From: Lelliottia sp. WAP21
GTDB lineage: Bacteria; Pseudomonadota; Gammaproteobacteria; Enterobacterales; Enterobacteriaceae
Reading direction: 5' to 3'
NCBI RefSeq assembly: GCF_020532665.2
Contig: NZ_JAIWPG020000005.1
Span: forward strand, 186,001 to 250,000
Length of the DNA: 64,000 bases
The notes under the pieces were generated by a model. It was not told where the DNA came from. It did not search any database and was given only the letters and a program-made list of their open reading frames with translations. Numbering within the stretch: position 1 is the first letter of the stretch; each line of letters begins with the position of its first letter. The position numbers were made by a program, and so were the translations under genes. Of the stretch, positions 46,048 to 58,146 are shown in pieces.

Positions 46048-47871
46048 TTACTGGGCTTCGAAAATGGCACTTAACCCGCTACGACGTTCCGTGCGGGTGG
46101 TGACAGCCTGGGCCAGCACCCTGTCGTCTGCGTACACTGATAGACGGCTGCGAGCGCGCGTAATGGCGGTATAAACCAGTTCACGCGTGACCACAGGCGA
46201 CAGCTGCGCAGGCAGAATCAGCGCGGCGTGGTCAAACTCTGAACCCTGCGATTTATGCACCGTCATCGCCCACGTCGTTTCATGCTCTGGCAAGCGGCTT
46301 GGCTGCACTGATTTTACGCTGCCATCCGGCATCTGAAACCAGACGCGCAGCCCATTGCCACGATCGAGTGCGATGCCGATATCACCATTGAACAGCCCCA
46401 GCGCGCTGTCATTGCGGGAAATCATGACGGGGCGCCCTTCATACCAGCGCGTATGTGGTTGACGCACAATCTGGCGTTTTTGCACCAGCACCTGCTCCAG
46501 CCGCTCATTGAGCCCGGTCACGCCAAATGGACCTTCACGTAACGCGCACAGCAGTTGATATTCACCGAATGCGGCAATGACCTCCTCCGGCGTGTCCTGA
46601 CGTTTTAAACAGGCCAGGAAATGTTGGTAGCCCTGCCAGGCGTCATTAAGCATGGCCAGATATTCGTCGCCGGTTTGCAGCCGCTTATTCTCAATATCAC
46701 TAAAGCGCCCGTCAAAGACCGTTCGGATAGCCCCACGATCGCCCCGGTTCACCGCCGCAGCAAGCTGACCGATGCCAGAATCACTGCCAAAACGGTAACT
46801 TTTTTGCAGCAGGCAAAGACTGTCCCTGAGCGCACCTGCGACGGGATCGTCATTACCGTCGATACGGCAACCCGTTATTCGCGCCAGTTCCTGCGCACGC
46901 CCGGCGGTATAACCCACGCTTGCATAGGTACAAATATCGCCGAGCACGGCCCCCGCCTCTACCGAGGCAAGCTGGTCACGGTCGCCCAGGAAAATGACCC
47001 GGGCATGAGACGGCAGCGCATCGATTAAACGCGACATCATTGTCAGGTCGATCATTGAAGCTTCGTCCACCACCAGCACATCCAGATGCAGCGGATTATT
47101 GGCATGATAACGCAACCGCTGGCTGCCCGGTTGCGCCCCCAGCAAGCGATGCAGCGTGCTCGCCTCACTCGGGAATCGCGCACGCTGGTCGTCGCTCAAC
47201 GGCAGCTTTTGCAAGGCGCCACCAAGCGATTCCGTGAGGCGCGCCGCCGCTTTCCCGGTGGGGGCCGCAAGCTGGATACGGCATTTTTGGCTTCCCGCCA
47301 TGTGAATCAATGCGGCAAGCAGTTTCGCCACGGTGGTGGTCTTACCGGTTCCCGGCCCGCCAGAGATTACGGAAATCCGACGGGTAAGCGCCACGGCGGC
47401 GGCAATTTTCTGCCAGTTTATCGCCTCACCGGAATCAAAGAGATCGTTCAACGTTTGCTGCAGCAATCCGGCATCGTAGGGCAACGACTGATTGGCCTCG
47501 TTAAAAAAGCGGGCGATGGCCAGTTCATTACGCCACATACGATTAAGGTAGAGACGTTCGGCACACAGAATGAGCGGCGTGGGGCGCTCGCCGGTGCTCA
47601 CCGCCGCGGAACGCAACAGAACAGACTGCCAGTCAGAGATGTTATCCAGCAGCGCATAGCATGCCTGAAGCGAGGGAGCCATTTTGTCATCCGCCACCAG
47701 CCGTGACAGGGGAAGACAGACATGCCCCTCGCCAGCATCTCTGCTCAGCATGGCTGCCGCAAGCATCACCTCCGGCTCGCTATCACTGGCAACCATCATG
47801 GCAAATTGCACATCCAGCTGGCGTATCGCACGTTGCTCAACCGCCTCCAGTAGCCGCGTTCGCATCGTCAT
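46048..47871 (-). CDS. recD: RecBCD alpha subunit RecD
   Basis: RecD is the 5'-3' helicase motor of the RecBCD nuclease. The 607-residue protein has Walker [16 protein letters not shown] near residue 170 and [11 protein letters not shown], with the SF1B C-terminal [17 protein letters not shown] 47871 overlaps the recB stop by 4 bases (ATGA), so RecD output is tied to RecB. Convergent with argA, 12 bases apart. Confidence 0.96.
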   Translation of the reverse strand: MTMRTRLLEAVEQRAIRQLDVQFAMMVASDSEPEVMLAAAMLSRDAGEGHVCLPLSRLVADDKMAPSLQACYALLDNISDWQSVLLRSAAVSTGERPTPLILCAERLYLNRMWRNELAIARFFNEANQSLPYDAGLLQQTLNDLFDSGEAINWQKIAAAVALTRRISVISGGPGTGKTTTVAKLLAALIHMAGSQKCRIQLAAPTGKAAARLTESLGGALQKLPLSDDQRARFPSEASTLHRLLGAQPGSQRLRYHANNPLHLDVLVVDEASMIDLTMMSRLIDALPSHARVIFLGDRDQLASVEAGAVLGDICTYASVGYTAGRAQELARITGCRIDGNDDPVAGALRDSLCLLQKSYRFGSDSGIGQLAAAVNRGDRGAIRTVFDGRFSDIENKRLQTGDEYLAMLNDAWQGYQHFLACLKRQDTPEEVIAAFGEYQLLCALREGPFGVTGLNERLEQVLVQKRQIVRQPHTRWYEGRPVMISRNDSALGLFNGDIGIALDRGNGLRVWFQMPDGSVKSVQPSRLPEHETTWAMTVHKSQGSEFDHAALILPAQLSPVVTRELVYTAITRARSRLSVYADDRVLAQAVTTRTERRSGLSAIFEAQ

Positions 47872-50800
47872 TGCGCCACCTCCTCTGTGATGCCTGCAAA
47901 TAAATAATCCATTTTTTCGATCAATGCCGCTTCGGGCCGCGTGGTGAAAATGCCCGACTGAGGCTCGCCCGGGTCAATGCCACGTAAGAACAGATAGATG
48001 ACACCGCCGAAATGGGTATCGTAACGGTAGTCCGCAATGCGATGACGCAGATAACGGTGTAACGCCAGCGTATAAAGCTGATATTGCAGATCGTAGCGAT
48101 GTGACCGCATGGCTGCCGCCATTGCCTCCTGGGTGTAAGCCTCGCTGCTCTCCCCCAGCCAGTTGGATTTGTAATCCAGCAGGTAATATCGGCCATCATG
48201 GCGAAAGACCAGGTCAATAAACCCTTTCAGCATCCCTTTAACCTGGCGAAAATCGAGCGGCGGGCAGGCTTGTGATAAGGGATCATATTCACGTATCACC
48301 GTATCAAGGGCCGCCGCCGTCAGGGGGCCGGAAATCGGAAGATAAAACTCCATCTCCACCTGTTTTTCTTTCGCAGAAAGCTGGCTCAGCGACACGCCGG
48401 TGGCCGTCAGCGGCGCCTGAAGAATGGCGGTCAGCCAGTCGGTCATGACCGGTTGCCAGCGCTCGGCGTATCCCCCCTTCAGCAGCATGTCCAGTACCCA
48501 GTCACGGGACACGGGCTGGGTAAAATCCAGCTCTTCAAACAGGCTGTGTAAAAACGTCCCGGGTGAGGCGCCGCGTGGAAACTGATGCGGAGTCAGTACG
48601 GGCTCTTCCGCCACGTCACCCACTCCTGCGGCGTCGACGTCGAGTTTCGGCATGAGATCCTGAGCGAAAGTCTGACCATGCTGTTGCAAACCGGAATAGC
48701 TGGTGACCCGCCAGTCATCCAGCAGGCGTCGTGTGATCTCACGTGCGTCAAGCTCCGGGGTCTGGCTGTCCGGCACCTGCCAGCGTGACGTATCAGGTAC
48801 TCCGGGGATATGCAGCGCAATATGTTCATTGCACAGACTTTCCAGGCATTGCCGCAGCCCTGCCGCATCGCGTGGCTCACCCTGCTGAATCAGGCGACCC
48901 AGCGCGCTATGGTGAAGATCGCTCTCGCCTGTTTTCTCGCCACGGCGGCGGAAGAGTGGCGCAACGCCCAGGCTGCAATGCCACACTGAACGCGTTAATG
49001 CCACGTACAGCAGACGCAAATCTTCTGCCAGACGTTCTGCCTCTGCCAGTTCCACGCTTCCCTCAGCGTTACTGAGATCCAGCACCGGCTCAAAGGAGAC
49101 TCTGTCGTGATAAAACGCCTGATCCTGCGCGCGATAACTGGCGATAAACGGCAGCCACACCAGCGGATATTCCAGACCTTTCGATTTATGGATAGTGACG
49201 ATCTGCACCAGATGTTTGTCGCTTTCAAGGCGCATCTGCTGGCTGGCTGAATGGCTGTTCGGATCGGCAATATGCTGTGACAACCAGCGAATCAGCGCGT
49301 GTTCGCTCTCAAGTTGTGCGCCCGCTTCCTGCAGCAGTTCGCTGATGTGCAAGATATCGGTAAGACGGCGTTCACCGCCCGGCGTGGCCAGCATGTTTTC
49401 CGCAATGTTTCGCCGCGTCATCACTTCACGCAGCATCGCCATCACGCCGCGTTTTTGCCAGCGTTCGCGATAGTGGGCAAACTCTTCAACCACTTTGTCC
49501 CAGGCCGTTTCATCGTTGTTAAGCGTATCGATATCGCGTGCGTTCAGGCCGAGCATCGAGCTTGCCAGCGCGCTGCGCAAGGTGCTTTCTCTTTCGGGCG
49601 TCAACACCGCCTGAAGCAGCCAAAGCAACTCCTGTGCTTCCAGCGTCTCAAATACGCTATCGCGATTCGAAAGATAAATAGAAGGAATGTTCAGTAGCGT
49701 CAGGGCATCACGCACCAGCGCAGCCTCCTGGCGACTGCGCACCAGCACGGTAATATCAGAGGCTTTGACGGGCCGTGAGGCCTCACCATTGCACAATAAC
49801 GCCTCGCCCCGGGCCCCTGCGCTTAACCAGTCGCGGATCTGCGCCGCACAGTTTTGGGCCATCGCAGACTGATAGTCACTAATTCCAACGCCTTCGCCCT
49901 CCAGTAGCCAGAAGGTCATTGCCGGTTGTGCCGCCCCCTGATACTCAAAACGAAGATCGCTGTTTTTCATCGCGGACTTGACCGGCAGGAAGGGGATCTC
50001 CCGGAACATGAACGCGGCGTCCATACGTTCAAAGAGCGTGTTGACGCTGTCCACCATTCCCGGCGCTGAACGCCAGTTGGTATCAAGGGTGTAGTGAGCA
50101 GCCACTTCACCCCGGGCCTTCATATAGGTAAAAATATCCGCACCGCGAAACGCGTAAATCGCCTGTTTGGGGTCGCCTATCAGCAACAGCGCGGTATCAG
50201 GCTGCTGACGCCAGATGCGGCGAAAAATGCGGTACTGCTGTGGATCGGTATCCTGAAATTCGTCGATCATCGCCACGGGGAATCGCGTCCGGATAGCGGC
50301 GGCCAGCGCGTCTCCGTTTTCACTGCCGAGTGCTGCATCCAGACGGCTGAGCATGTCATCAAAGCCCAGCTCGCCACGGCGTCGCTTCTCACGTGCCACC
50401 GTTTCGCGAATTTCCGTCATCGCACGGGTGATAATCAGGTCATTCAGGGTGAGCGGCTTTTCCAGCAAGGCGTCAATGGCCACGAACAGAGGATGTTCAG
50501 GAACGATGCCGTCTGCTTTGGTCCGCTCTCTCAGGAAGCGTTGGGAGAATTTTTCTAACGCATCCGGGAGCACATAGCTGCGTGTCTCTTCCTGGGCCCA
50601 GGCGCTGATTTTCTCAATCCACTTTCCCTGATTGCCGCGATTGAACTTGCGTCTGTCGATGCCCGACTGTTCAAGAATGGCATCAAGATCTGTAACCGAT
50701 GCCAGCCATTGCTGCTTCAGCGCGACGATCAGAGAGATGATTTTTTCATGGCGGGAGGCCAGGGTTTCGTCCGCCGGAGGCGGCGATTTAATCAAAGGGG

Positions 50801-51413
50801 CTTCGCCCTGCAGATAACGGTCGATGGAGCGCAGTAGCGCCTCCGGGCCTTTCCACAGGGTATGAACAGCCTCCGCGATCTCGCGGGGAAGCGGGTAGCA
50901 GTGACGACGCCAGAAATCGGCGCACGCCTGATAGCGAAGCTCGGATTCATCTTCGATCAGCTGCTGTTCGAACAACATGCCCGATTCAAAGGCATTCAGG
51001 CTCAGCATTCGCTGACAAAAACCGTGAATAGTAAAAACGGCAGCCTCGTCCATTTGACGTTCAGCCAGCAACAGTGAATACGCTGCCTGCTGCTTGTCGT
51101 CAATTTCATCAAGCAGGCTTTGATAGAGCGGGTTATCCGTGTTTTGACGCAGGCAGGCGATACGCAGCTCGTGAATATTCGAGCGGATGCGGCCCCGCAG
51201 TTCTGCCGTGGCCGCCTCGGTGAAGGTCACCACCAGCAGCTCTTCCACGTTAAGGGGGCGCGGAAAAGCCGCCGTACCGCCAAGCCCTAACAACAGGCGC
51301 AGATAAAGCGCGGCAATGGTGAAGGTTTTTCCCGTTCCCGCTGAGGCTTCAATCAGTCGTTCACCCTGTAGCGGTAAACGTAAAGGATCAAGGGTCTCAG
51401 CGGTATCGGTCAT
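47868..51413 (-). CDS. recB: RecBCD beta subunit RecB
   Basis: RecB is the 3'-5' helicase and the only nuclease of RecBCD, loading RecA after Chi. The 1181-residue protein has Walker [17 protein letters not shown] near residue 25, the UvrD-type [18 protein letters not shown] and the nuclease motif [10 protein letters not shown] near residue 1080. ATG 51413 overlaps the ptrA stop by 4 bases. Confidence 0.97.
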   Translation of the reverse strand: MTDTAETLDPLRLPLQGERLIEASAGTGKTFTIAALYLRLLLGLGGTAAFPRPLNVEELLVVTFTEAATAELRGRIRSNIHELRIACLRQNTDNPLYQSLLDEIDDKQQAAYSLLLAERQMDEAAVFTIHGFCQRMLSLNAFESGMLFEQQLIEDESELRYQACADFWRRHCYPLPREIAEAVHTLWKGPEALLRSIDRYLQGEAPLIKSPPPADETLASRHEKIISLIVALKQQWLASVTDLDAILEQSGIDRRKFNRGNQGKWIEKISAWAQEETRSYVLPDALEKFSQRFLRERTKADGIVPEHPLFVAIDALLEKPLTLNDLIITRAMTEIRETVAREKRRRGELGFDDMLSRLDAALGSENGDALAAAIRTRFPVAMIDEFQDTDPQQYRIFRRIWRQQPDTALLLIGDPKQAIYAFRGADIFTYMKARGEVAAHYTLDTNWRSAPGMVDSVNTLFERMDAAFMFREIPFLPVKSAMKNSDLRFEYQGAAQPAMTFWLLEGEGVGISDYQSAMAQNCAAQIRDWLSAGARGEALLCNGEASRPVKASDITVLVRSRQEAALVRDALTLLNIPSIYLSNRDSVFETLEAQELLWLLQAVLTPERESTLRSALASSMLGLNARDIDTLNNDETAWDKVVEEFAHYRERWQKRGVMAMLREVMTRRNIAENMLATPGGERRLTDILHISELLQEAGAQLESEHALIRWLSQHIADPNSHSASQQMRLESDKHLVQIVTIHKSKGLEYPLVWLPFIASYRAQDQAFYHDRVSFEPVLDLSNAEGSVELAEAERLAEDLRLLYVALTRSVWHCSLGVAPLFRRRGEKTGESDLHHSALGRLIQQGEPRDAAGLRQCLESLCNEHIALHIPGVPDTSRWQVPDSQTPELDAREITRRLLDDWRVTSYSGLQQHGQTFAQDLMPKLDVDAAGVGDVAEEPVLTPHQFPRGASPGTFLHSLFEELDFTQPVSRDWVLDMLLKGGYAERWQPVMTDWLTAILQAPLTATGVSLSQLSAKEKQVEMEFYLPISGPLTAAALDTVIREYDPLSQACPPLDFRQVKGMLKGFIDLVFRHDGRYYLLDYKSNWLGESSEAYTQEAMAAAMRSHRYDLQYQLYTLALHRYLRHRIADYRYDTHFGGVIYLFLRGIDPGEPQSGIFTTRPEAALIEKMDYLFAGITEEVAQ

Positions 51414-54295
51414 TCTTTCTTACTCCAGGGCATCGTTTTCTGTAACGCGCTGACGCTTTCCCACACTTTCCAGCCCTGCGGATTGACGTACTCCGCTTTT
51501 CCATTTTGGCTACCGGAAACCTGGGACAGACAAGCCATACCTTGCGGTTGAGTCACCGTCTGATGGAAGAAGTCGGCGACCTTCTGTGGCGTCAGCTGTT
51601 TTATCTCGGCCACTACTTTATCACGCGAATCGAACTGCATATTACCGCGATCGAAATCTTTGCTGAGCTGCGAGGCCTCTTCACCCAATGTCTGAGGCGC
51701 TTGCTGCACCTGAGCAATAACCGCCTGCTGAATCTGAGCAAACTCTTCCGGCTTCATGGCACGCAGTTTTTCTTCTGCTTGTGGGAAGAACGCCTGATAA
51801 CGCTGCCACAGATAAGCCGGCTGTTTGTCGCTGCTTTGCAGCAAGAAACCAAGCCCCCACTGGCGGCCCACGTTCATAGAGAAAGCGAAAACGGCGTAAC
51901 CTAATTGTTCTTCGGTACGCAGCTGGTTGTAGAACCACGGCTGGATGATTTGCCCCAGCACTGCGCTGTATGCAGAGCTGGCAAACTCATCGTAACCGGT
52001 GGGAACAAACACCGCCGCCAGTGCAGAGTCGGTGCTGCTGCCGGCTTTTTCAAAGATAACGTTTTGCTTCTTATCGATCACCACATCCTGGTTACGACAC
52101 CATTCGTTGCCCTTTGCACCCAGCTGAGTGCGAACGTTCTGAGCCAGGGTTTTCGCCTGCTGTTCGCTCATATTACCCACAATCAGGAACTCTGGTCGGG
52201 CATTGGATTTCAACGCGTTGCGGTAATCCATGACCTCTTTAAGCGTAATGGCGGGCAACAAGGCCCGACGCGTTTCGCGCTGGAAATAGGGGATCTGGGA
52301 AAGCATTTGTACTGGCATGATCGCCTGGTCAAAAGCCTTACCCTTTTCAGCGGAATCCATCATTTGTGCATACCAGGATTTCGCCTGCTCAAGCTGTTCC
52401 TCGGTTGGGGTGTAGCTAAAGTAACCTTCAAGCAACGCCTGGAAGAGTTGCGGCAGACGCTGGGTATATCCGTTGGCATTGACCATCAGACCGTTATTAG
52501 CATTTGTCGAGAAGCTAATTCCCCCTACCGCAGCCTGATTGCTGAGCTGATCCAGCGCAATGCCTGCCAGATAATCATTAAGCGCGAACATCACCTGATT
52601 TTTCGCACTGTCCATGGCGCGCGGATTACGCAGCACCACGCTGACGTCCGCTTTTGGCTCACTGGCAAAATAACGACTCGGGGTATACACCACACGCAGC
52701 GTTGGTTCATCCACAATCAGTTCCGGATGAGGATAGGCTTTTTCAGGTTTGATTAGCGTAAAGTCATCCGGAATATACGGGTTCACCTCTGGCAGACTCA
52801 GGTTTATCTCGCTGGATTTTTTCTGCCAGTCAGTAAAAGTTTGCGCCGTGATTTTGTCGACCTGGTAAGGAGCCTCGACAAAGTAGGCGGTTTTATTGTG
52901 CGGCTCCTTCGGACTGATATACCAGACACGCGCATTTTGCGGGGTCATCATCGCTAAACGAGCTTTGACGGCTTCTGCATCGTACTGGTCGGCAATGTTA
53001 ACGGCATCCAGCGTATGTTCCACCGGAACACGAATCATGGTATCCGCCAGCCATTCAACATAATCCATATCGCGTGTGATGGACGGATAACGGAAATCGA
53101 GATCCAGCACATGGGCGAGTTCATCGAAATAACGCTTATCAACGCCTTTTTCACGCAGCAGATTCAGGTAGCTGAAAATCGCCGCAACAACCTCATCACG
53201 ATGGGCAAGCCCCTTGTCGGTTAAGGTGGCAGAAATGGCCAAAACGCCGCTGTTGCCGTTCACAACTGGATCGGAATCCGCGCGAATACCCTCAACCAGC
53301 CCCTGTTTTTGCAGCCAGTCAGAGAGCGTGCCCGGGCTACGGTTCCCGATAAGATAGGTGACCAGTTCGTCGGTTTTGCTACGGAACTGCGCCGTATTGT
53401 TGTCGATACGAAACTCAACCCGCAGGACTTTACGCGGCATTGCTGGAACGTAGTGAATCACAATGCCCTTTTGCGCATCGGTGACAACGGGAACGGTGAT
53501 TTCAGGACGCTCAATATTTTTATCAGGAACGCGCCCGTAGGTCTGCGCCGCCAGCGTCGCCAGTTCCGGTAACGGTTTATTGCTGTAAACCACCGCCTTC
53601 ATCAGATTGGCTGAATAATATTTATCGCGGAAGGCATGCAGCGCATCAAGAACCGGACTACCGGGTTTGTCGCTCAGCGTTTCAAGGTTGCCACCGGAAA
53701 ACCGTGAGCCAGGGTGAGCGGGGTTGATGGTTTCGGCGCTCACCTGCGCCATCCGCATCCCGTCCCGGGTACGGGCCATCGTCAATTCTGCGTTCACCGC
53801 ATTACGTTCGCGGTCAGCGTATTTTTTATCCAGCAATGGGGCGGCAATAGCATCAGCCAGGCGATCAACCGCACCGTCCAGCGCATCATTTTCGACCTCA
53901 AGATAAAAAGCGGTACGGTACGGCGCCGTACTGGCGTTGTGACTGCCGCCATGCATCTTCAGGAATTCGGAGAGGCTGTCAGGCTGCGGGTACTTAGCCG
54001 ACCCCATCAGCGTCATGTGTTCAAGATAGTGTGCGAGACCCGGATGCGATTCAGGATCTTCAAGCGATCCCACCGGCACGACCAGCGCTGACAACGACTT
54101 TACCGCCTGCGGATCGGACACCAGCAGGACAGTCATACCGTTATCCAGACGAATCGCCTGATACTGGCGGGTATCTTTTTCGCTCTTGCGTATCGTGTCC
54201 TGAATGGGTTGCCAACCGGACGCTGCCTGAGTGAGGGGTGCCCAAAGGGCGACGAACAATAAAATCAATGCGTTAAACAAGGTGCTGCCTGGCAT
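51410..54295 (-). CDS. ptrA: Periplasmic protease III (pitrilysin)
   Basis: A 961-residue zinc M16 metalloprotease that degrades small peptides in the periplasm. A Sec signal peptide (residues 1-24, ending QAA) is followed by the inverted zinc motif HYLEH (H89, E92, H93) and the distal glutamate in RERNAVNAE. Its insertion between recC and recB is the usual enterobacterial order; function is unrelated to recombination. Confidence 0.96.
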   Translation of the reverse strand: MPGSTLFNALILLFVALWAPLTQAASGWQPIQDTIRKSEKDTRQYQAIRLDNGMTVLLVSDPQAVKSLSALVVPVGSLEDPESHPGLAHYLEHMTLMGSAKYPQPDSLSEFLKMHGGSHNASTAPYRTAFYLEVENDALDGAVDRLADAIAAPLLDKKYADRERNAVNAELTMARTRDGMRMAQVSAETINPAHPGSRFSGGNLETLSDKPGSPVLDALHAFRDKYYSANLMKAVVYSNKPLPELATLAAQTYGRVPDKNIERPEITVPVVTDAQKGIVIHYVPAMPRKVLRVEFRIDNNTAQFRSKTDELVTYLIGNRSPGTLSDWLQKQGLVEGIRADSDPVVNGNSGVLAISATLTDKGLAHRDEVVAAIFSYLNLLREKGVDKRYFDELAHVLDLDFRYPSITRDMDYVEWLADTMIRVPVEHTLDAVNIADQYDAEAVKARLAMMTPQNARVWYISPKEPHNKTAYFVEAPYQVDKITAQTFTDWQKKSSEINLSLPEVNPYIPDDFTLIKPEKAYPHPELIVDEPTLRVVYTPSRYFASEPKADVSVVLRNPRAMDSAKNQVMFALNDYLAGIALDQLSNQAAVGGISFSTNANNGLMVNANGYTQRLPQLFQALLEGYFSYTPTEEQLEQAKSWYAQMMDSAEKGKAFDQAIMPVQMLSQIPYFQRETRRALLPAITLKEVMDYRNALKSNARPEFLIVGNMSEQQAKTLAQNVRTQLGAKGNEWCRNQDVVIDKKQNVIFEKAGSSTDSALAAVFVPTGYDEFASSAYSAVLGQIIQPWFYNQLRTEEQLGYAVFAFSMNVGRQWGLGFLLQSSDKQPAYLWQRYQAFFPQAEEKLRAMKPEEFAQIQQAVIAQVQQAPQTLGEEASQLSKDFDRGNMQFDSRDKVVAEIKQLTPQKVADFFHQTVTQPQGMACLSQVSGSQNGKAEYVNPQGWKVWESVSALQKTMPWSKKE

Positions 54296-54435
54296 TCACT
54301 ACCTCTTCATCACGGCTACATCATTAACAATTTGCGTGCTGGACACGCCAGCATCTCTTTCTTGTATTACATCGGTCCGTGACAAGATGGGCATCATAAA
54401 TGAACACCACCTACTGCGCAATTTTTATACAACCA

Positions 54436-57400
54436 TCATGACTGACTATATTTAAACAGCGGTAACAGGTAGCGTTGCGCTTCTAACGTGATCGCGTCAA
54501 AGTACTCGGGTTCAAGCGTTCGCCATAAGCGCTGATACCAGACATCGTCACCCTCTCCACGCACCATCATATTCCCTTCGTAAGCCTGTAAGAACTTGCT
54601 GCGTGCTTTCAGCAGCGAAGCTTCATCCGTTAACATGGCATCATTCTGCGCATCGTAACAAGCTTTTATCCACGCGCCCCCACTTTCTGGGAGCAGAAGC
54701 AAGGGGGTGGCCATCCCCTGTCGATAGCCGTCAATGTATTGTGACAGGTAAGCTAAGGCCTCATCGGAGGCCATCGGCGGGAAGCGCCACTCACCGTCCT
54801 TACGCAGGAACAGGCGGCTTTCGCCTTCATATCCACACGCACTGTAGACAAGATGTTCGAGCCAGAGTTGCAATCCTTGTGAAACGCTGAGCATGGCGGG
54901 TCTCCAGCGCAGCAAACCGTCCGGCTGGACAAGCTGAAGCCACCCGGTAAGGTGGACACCGTTACAGATAAGATCGATTTCGAGACTTTGGCTCGGCTGA
55001 CGGCACGCCGTCACGCGCTGCGCAAGCGCCTGCATTTCCTGGCACTGGGCATCCCAGATAATTTCGCCAAAGGCCCCATACGGCAATTGCCCTGCCGCCC
55101 GGTAACGCCGGAATAAAGTCTGTGCCTCTTCCTCTTCAACCAGTGCATTCAGTAGCTGCTGATTGAGCTGATAGCGTTCAAGACCGTCGAGCGTGAAAGG
55201 CTCCGCATCCGGGATGTCACTCTCTTCTGAACGGAAGTTGACCTGCAAGCGCTGCTGGAAAAAGGCGCGTACAGGGTGCGCCCAAAAGCGCTGTAGCTGG
55301 TCAAAAGTCAGCGTTGCCAGCGAAAGAGGTTCCAGCGTCTGGATAAATGCGGTTTGCGCAATACCCTCCTTTTTCGCAGCCGGAAGCCATTCCCGTGCAT
55401 AGCTTTGCTGTTCGTTCTCTTCAAAATTCAATGGGTCAAAGGGCATACGCGTATGATTAAAGGTGATATGCGCAATCACGCGTTTTTCACTTTCATCACA
55501 GTTACGCGCCTCATCGCCTGGCAGGTAATGGCTCTGCCCGATGTAATCGATCAGCTCCTGTACCAGAACCGACGGGAAACGTTCGCTGTTATCCTGTATG
55601 GAGCGCCCGATATAGCTGATATACAGTTTTTGCTGCGCGGAAATTAAGGCTTCCAGGAACAGATAGCGGTCATCGTCACGCCGGCTGCGATCGCCGCGTT
55701 TTGGCACCTGAGTCATCAGATCGAAACCTAACGGCGCAAGCGCGCGAGGATAAACACCATCGTTCATGCCAAGCAGGCAGACCACCTTAAAGGGAATTGA
55801 GCGCATCGGCATTAGGGTACAAATATTGATGGGCCCAGCCAGAAAACGCTGGCTGATACGCTCCTGGTCAAGACGCTGCGTGAGTTCATCCCGCAGTAAC
55901 GATAGCGGTATGGCTTCGTGGTATTGTGACGAGACACCTTCTTCGACGATCGCCTGCCATTGCTGTTCAATCAGCGCCATCGCCGCTTCGGTTTCGCTGT
56001 CCGGCAGGAAGAAATCATTCAGCATTTCCCGACATACGGGCAGCCACTCCTCCAGCGTACGCATCTGGTTAAGCTCGCGACGCCAGTAGTTTAGACGCAT
56101 CAGCAGCGCAGCAAGATGGCCCACGAGTTCGGCGATGAGGCCGGTCGATTCATCATAGGGCAGAACATCTTTCCATTCCCCCTGGCTGCTTTCCATCGCG
56201 TAGCCAAGAAGCATGCGCGTCAGGCCAAATTGCCAGGTGTGTTGTCCGGTGGCGGGCAGCTGGAAGTCTTGTACGTTATCGTCGTCAATACCCCATCGCA
56301 CGCCTGACTCATTGACCCACTGGCGCAAATAGCGCAGGCCCTCTTCGTTAATATCAAAACGCGCCGCCAGCACGGGCACATCCAGCAAAGCCAGCACATC
56401 CTCAGAGATGAAGCGGCTATCCGGCAGGGAAAGCAGACTGACAAAAGCCTGAAGCGCAGGATGCGACTGACGCGCCCGACGGTCAGAAACTGCATAAGGC
56501 AGGTATCGCTCTCCTGTCGCGCTGCCAAAAACAGCCTGAATATAGGGGCTGTAGCTGTCAATATCAGCCACCATCACCACAATATCGCGCGGAGTGAGTT
56601 CGGGATCGTCCTGCAGCATCGCCAGTAAGCGATCGTGTAAAATTTCCACTTCCCGCTGTGGGCTGTGGCAAACATGGATCGTCACGCTGCGATCGTCTGG
56701 ATCAAGCCTGCGTTTCAGATCGCTTCTGGCGAACTCTTCAGCGGTGATCCCCGCTACTGCGCGGTTTTCAAGATCGAGGATATCCAGCTGAATATTGTGC
56801 AGCAGGCTGTCGGGCGTGATCTCGGCAAAGGCATCGACATCCCCCTCGCCGGAGGAAGAGATATCCGACAGCATATGGATGTAATCGCGTCCCAGTTTTC
56901 CCCATGAGGCCAGCAGGGGGTTGGGTAAGTTCTGGACGCCATCTTCATTAAAAAGTTGCTCAACGTTGGTACTGTCTTTAAAGAGCGGAATCGAGCGTTC
57001 TTCAAAAATACGGCGACGTTGACGGGAAACCAGACGCGCCAGCCAGCGTCCATCCTGAATATCCCCCCAATAATGTCGGCAAGGATTCGTGAACAAAATA
57101 TAGATATCTACGTGTTTACCCAATGCTTTTAACGCATTGAGATAAACGGGCGGCAGTGCGGAAATACCACAGATGAATACGCGTGAAGGCAGGCCAGCAG
57201 GCGTTTCCGAGGCATTTTCCAGCGTCGAAATAAAACGATCGTACAGGTTCGCACGGTGCCACTGAGGCTGACCGAGCGCCTGGGTATAGTCGACCAGAGC
57301 CTTCCAGAGCGGCGCCTGCCAGATTTGTGCATCAGGCAGGCCGTCCACCAGCGCCCCACTCTCCCAGCGAGTCAGCCAGTCGGGACGATAGACCAGATAC

Positions 57401-57810
57401 TGATCGTAGAGATCCGCCACCCGCGTGGCCAGCTGGAACAGCTTACGTTGATCGGTATCGTCATTAAGATAATGACGTAGCATGGTGAAGGCGTCCTGCT
57501 CCAGCATCGCCGGCAGGAGCGACATCAGTTTCCAGCTCATGCTTTGCTTATTAAACGCGCTCTGTTTCGGGATGTCTGGCAGAACACGAACGAACATGTC
57601 CCAGATAAAGCTTGCCGGAAGCGGGAAATCAATATTGGCGGCAATCCCAAATTTTTGCGACAGGGACATTTGCAGCCATTGCGCCATGCCCGTGCTTTGC
57701 ACAAGCACCATTTCTGGCTCAAAAGGATCGTCAAGCCGCTCGCGCTCGACGATAAACTCCATCAGTGCTTCCAGCACATCCAGACGATTTGAGTGGTAGA
57801 CCCTTAACAT
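54436..57810 (-). CDS. recC: RecBCD gamma subunit RecC
   Basis: RecC recognises Chi and splits the DNA strands in RecBCD. The 1124-residue protein begins MLRVYHSNRLDVLEALMEFI with the family VLVQSTGMAQWLQMSLSQKF and carries the inactive helicase and nuclease-like folds expected. It starts 12 bases after ppdC, which suggests shared transcription with the prepilin-like genes. A 140-base gap separates it from ptrA. Confidence 0.97.
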   Translation of the reverse strand: MLRVYHSNRLDVLEALMEFIVERERLDDPFEPEMVLVQSTGMAQWLQMSLSQKFGIAANIDFPLPASFIWDMFVRVLPDIPKQSAFNKQSMSWKLMSLLPAMLEQDAFTMLRHYLNDDTDQRKLFQLATRVADLYDQYLVYRPDWLTRWESGALVDGLPDAQIWQAPLWKALVDYTQALGQPQWHRANLYDRFISTLENASETPAGLPSRVFICGISALPPVYLNALKALGKHVDIYILFTNPCRHYWGDIQDGRWLARLVSRQRRRIFEERSIPLFKDSTNVEQLFNEDGVQNLPNPLLASWGKLGRDYIHMLSDISSSGEGDVDAFAEITPDSLLHNIQLDILDLENRAVAGITAEEFARSDLKRRLDPDDRSVTIHVCHSPQREVEILHDRLLAMLQDDPELTPRDIVVMVADIDSYSPYIQAVFGSATGERYLPYAVSDRRARQSHPALQAFVSLLSLPDSRFISEDVLALLDVPVLAARFDINEEGLRYLRQWVNESGVRWGIDDDNVQDFQLPATGQHTWQFGLTRMLLGYAMESSQGEWKDVLPYDESTGLIAELVGHLAALLMRLNYWRRELNQMRTLEEWLPVCREMLNDFFLPDSETEAAMALIEQQWQAIVEEGVSSQYHEAIPLSLLRDELTQRLDQERISQRFLAGPINICTLMPMRSIPFKVVCLLGMNDGVYPRALAPLGFDLMTQVPKRGDRSRRDDDRYLFLEALISAQQKLYISYIGRSIQDNSERFPSVLVQELIDYIGQSHYLPGDEARNCDESEKRVIAHITFNHTRMPFDPLNFEENEQQSYAREWLPAAKKEGIAQTAFIQTLEPLSLATLTFDQLQRFWAHPVRAFFQQRLQVNFRSEESDIPDAEPFTLDGLERYQLNQQLLNALVEEEEAQTLFRRYRAAGQLPYGAFGEIIWDAQCQEMQALAQRVTACRQPSQSLEIDLICNGVHLTGWLQLVQPDGLLRWRPAMLSVSQGLQLWLEHLVYSACGYEGESRLFLRKDGEWRFPPMASDEALAYLSQYIDGYRQGMATPLLLLPESGGAWIKACYDAQNDAMLTDEASLLKARSKFLQAYEGNMMVRGEGDDVWYQRLWRTLEPEYFDAITLEAQRYLLPLFKYSQS

Positions 57811-57822
57811 ACATGCTCCCGA

Positions 57823-58146
57823 CTACTGGCTTAACGGACAATGCAGGCGCGTCATCTGACCCTGCCGCCCCAGAGGAGAAATAACCGTGACCATGATGCT
57901 GACACATCCAGACTGCGTTGTCTGCACCCGCTTAACCTGCCAGCCCGCAGGGAGACGGTTTGCCGATAATTGCGCCTGATTCCAGGCATAGTGCCCCAGC
58001 TGTCGGTACTGATTGTACAGCGCGAAGCGGCTGGCAAGGGCTCGATGATATCCTGATAACGCCGTAACGATCATGACCATCAACACCATCGCCATTAAAA
58101 CCTCCACCATGCTAAAACCTTTTTGCCTGCTTAATCTGGCTGACAT
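57823..58146 (-). CDS. ppdC: Prepilin-like protein PpdC
   Basis: A 107-residue type IV pilin-like minor protein. I start at ATG 58146 with GGGAGG ahead, not at the longer upstream frame. The prepilin peptidase site is RQKG-FSMVEVLMAMV, with cleavage after glycine and glutamate at +5. It overlaps ygdB by 16 bases. Confidence 0.9.
   Translation of the reverse strand: MSARLSRQKGFSMVEVLMAMVLMVMIVTALSGYHRALASRFALYNQYRQLGHYAWNQAQLSANRLPAGWQVKRVQTTQSGCVSIMVTVISPLGRQGQMTRLHCPLSQ

Noticed and set aside
46621..51077. Antisense ORFs across recD and recB, up to 206 residues
   Set aside because: They are shadows of strongly conserved genes on the other strand, without ribosome-binding sites or family resemblance.
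47694..51232. Chi-like octamers (CCACCAGC) in the rec genes
   Set aside because: Several occur on the minus strand, but Chi is frequent genome-wide and their presence in recD and recB cannot be shown to be special without counting.
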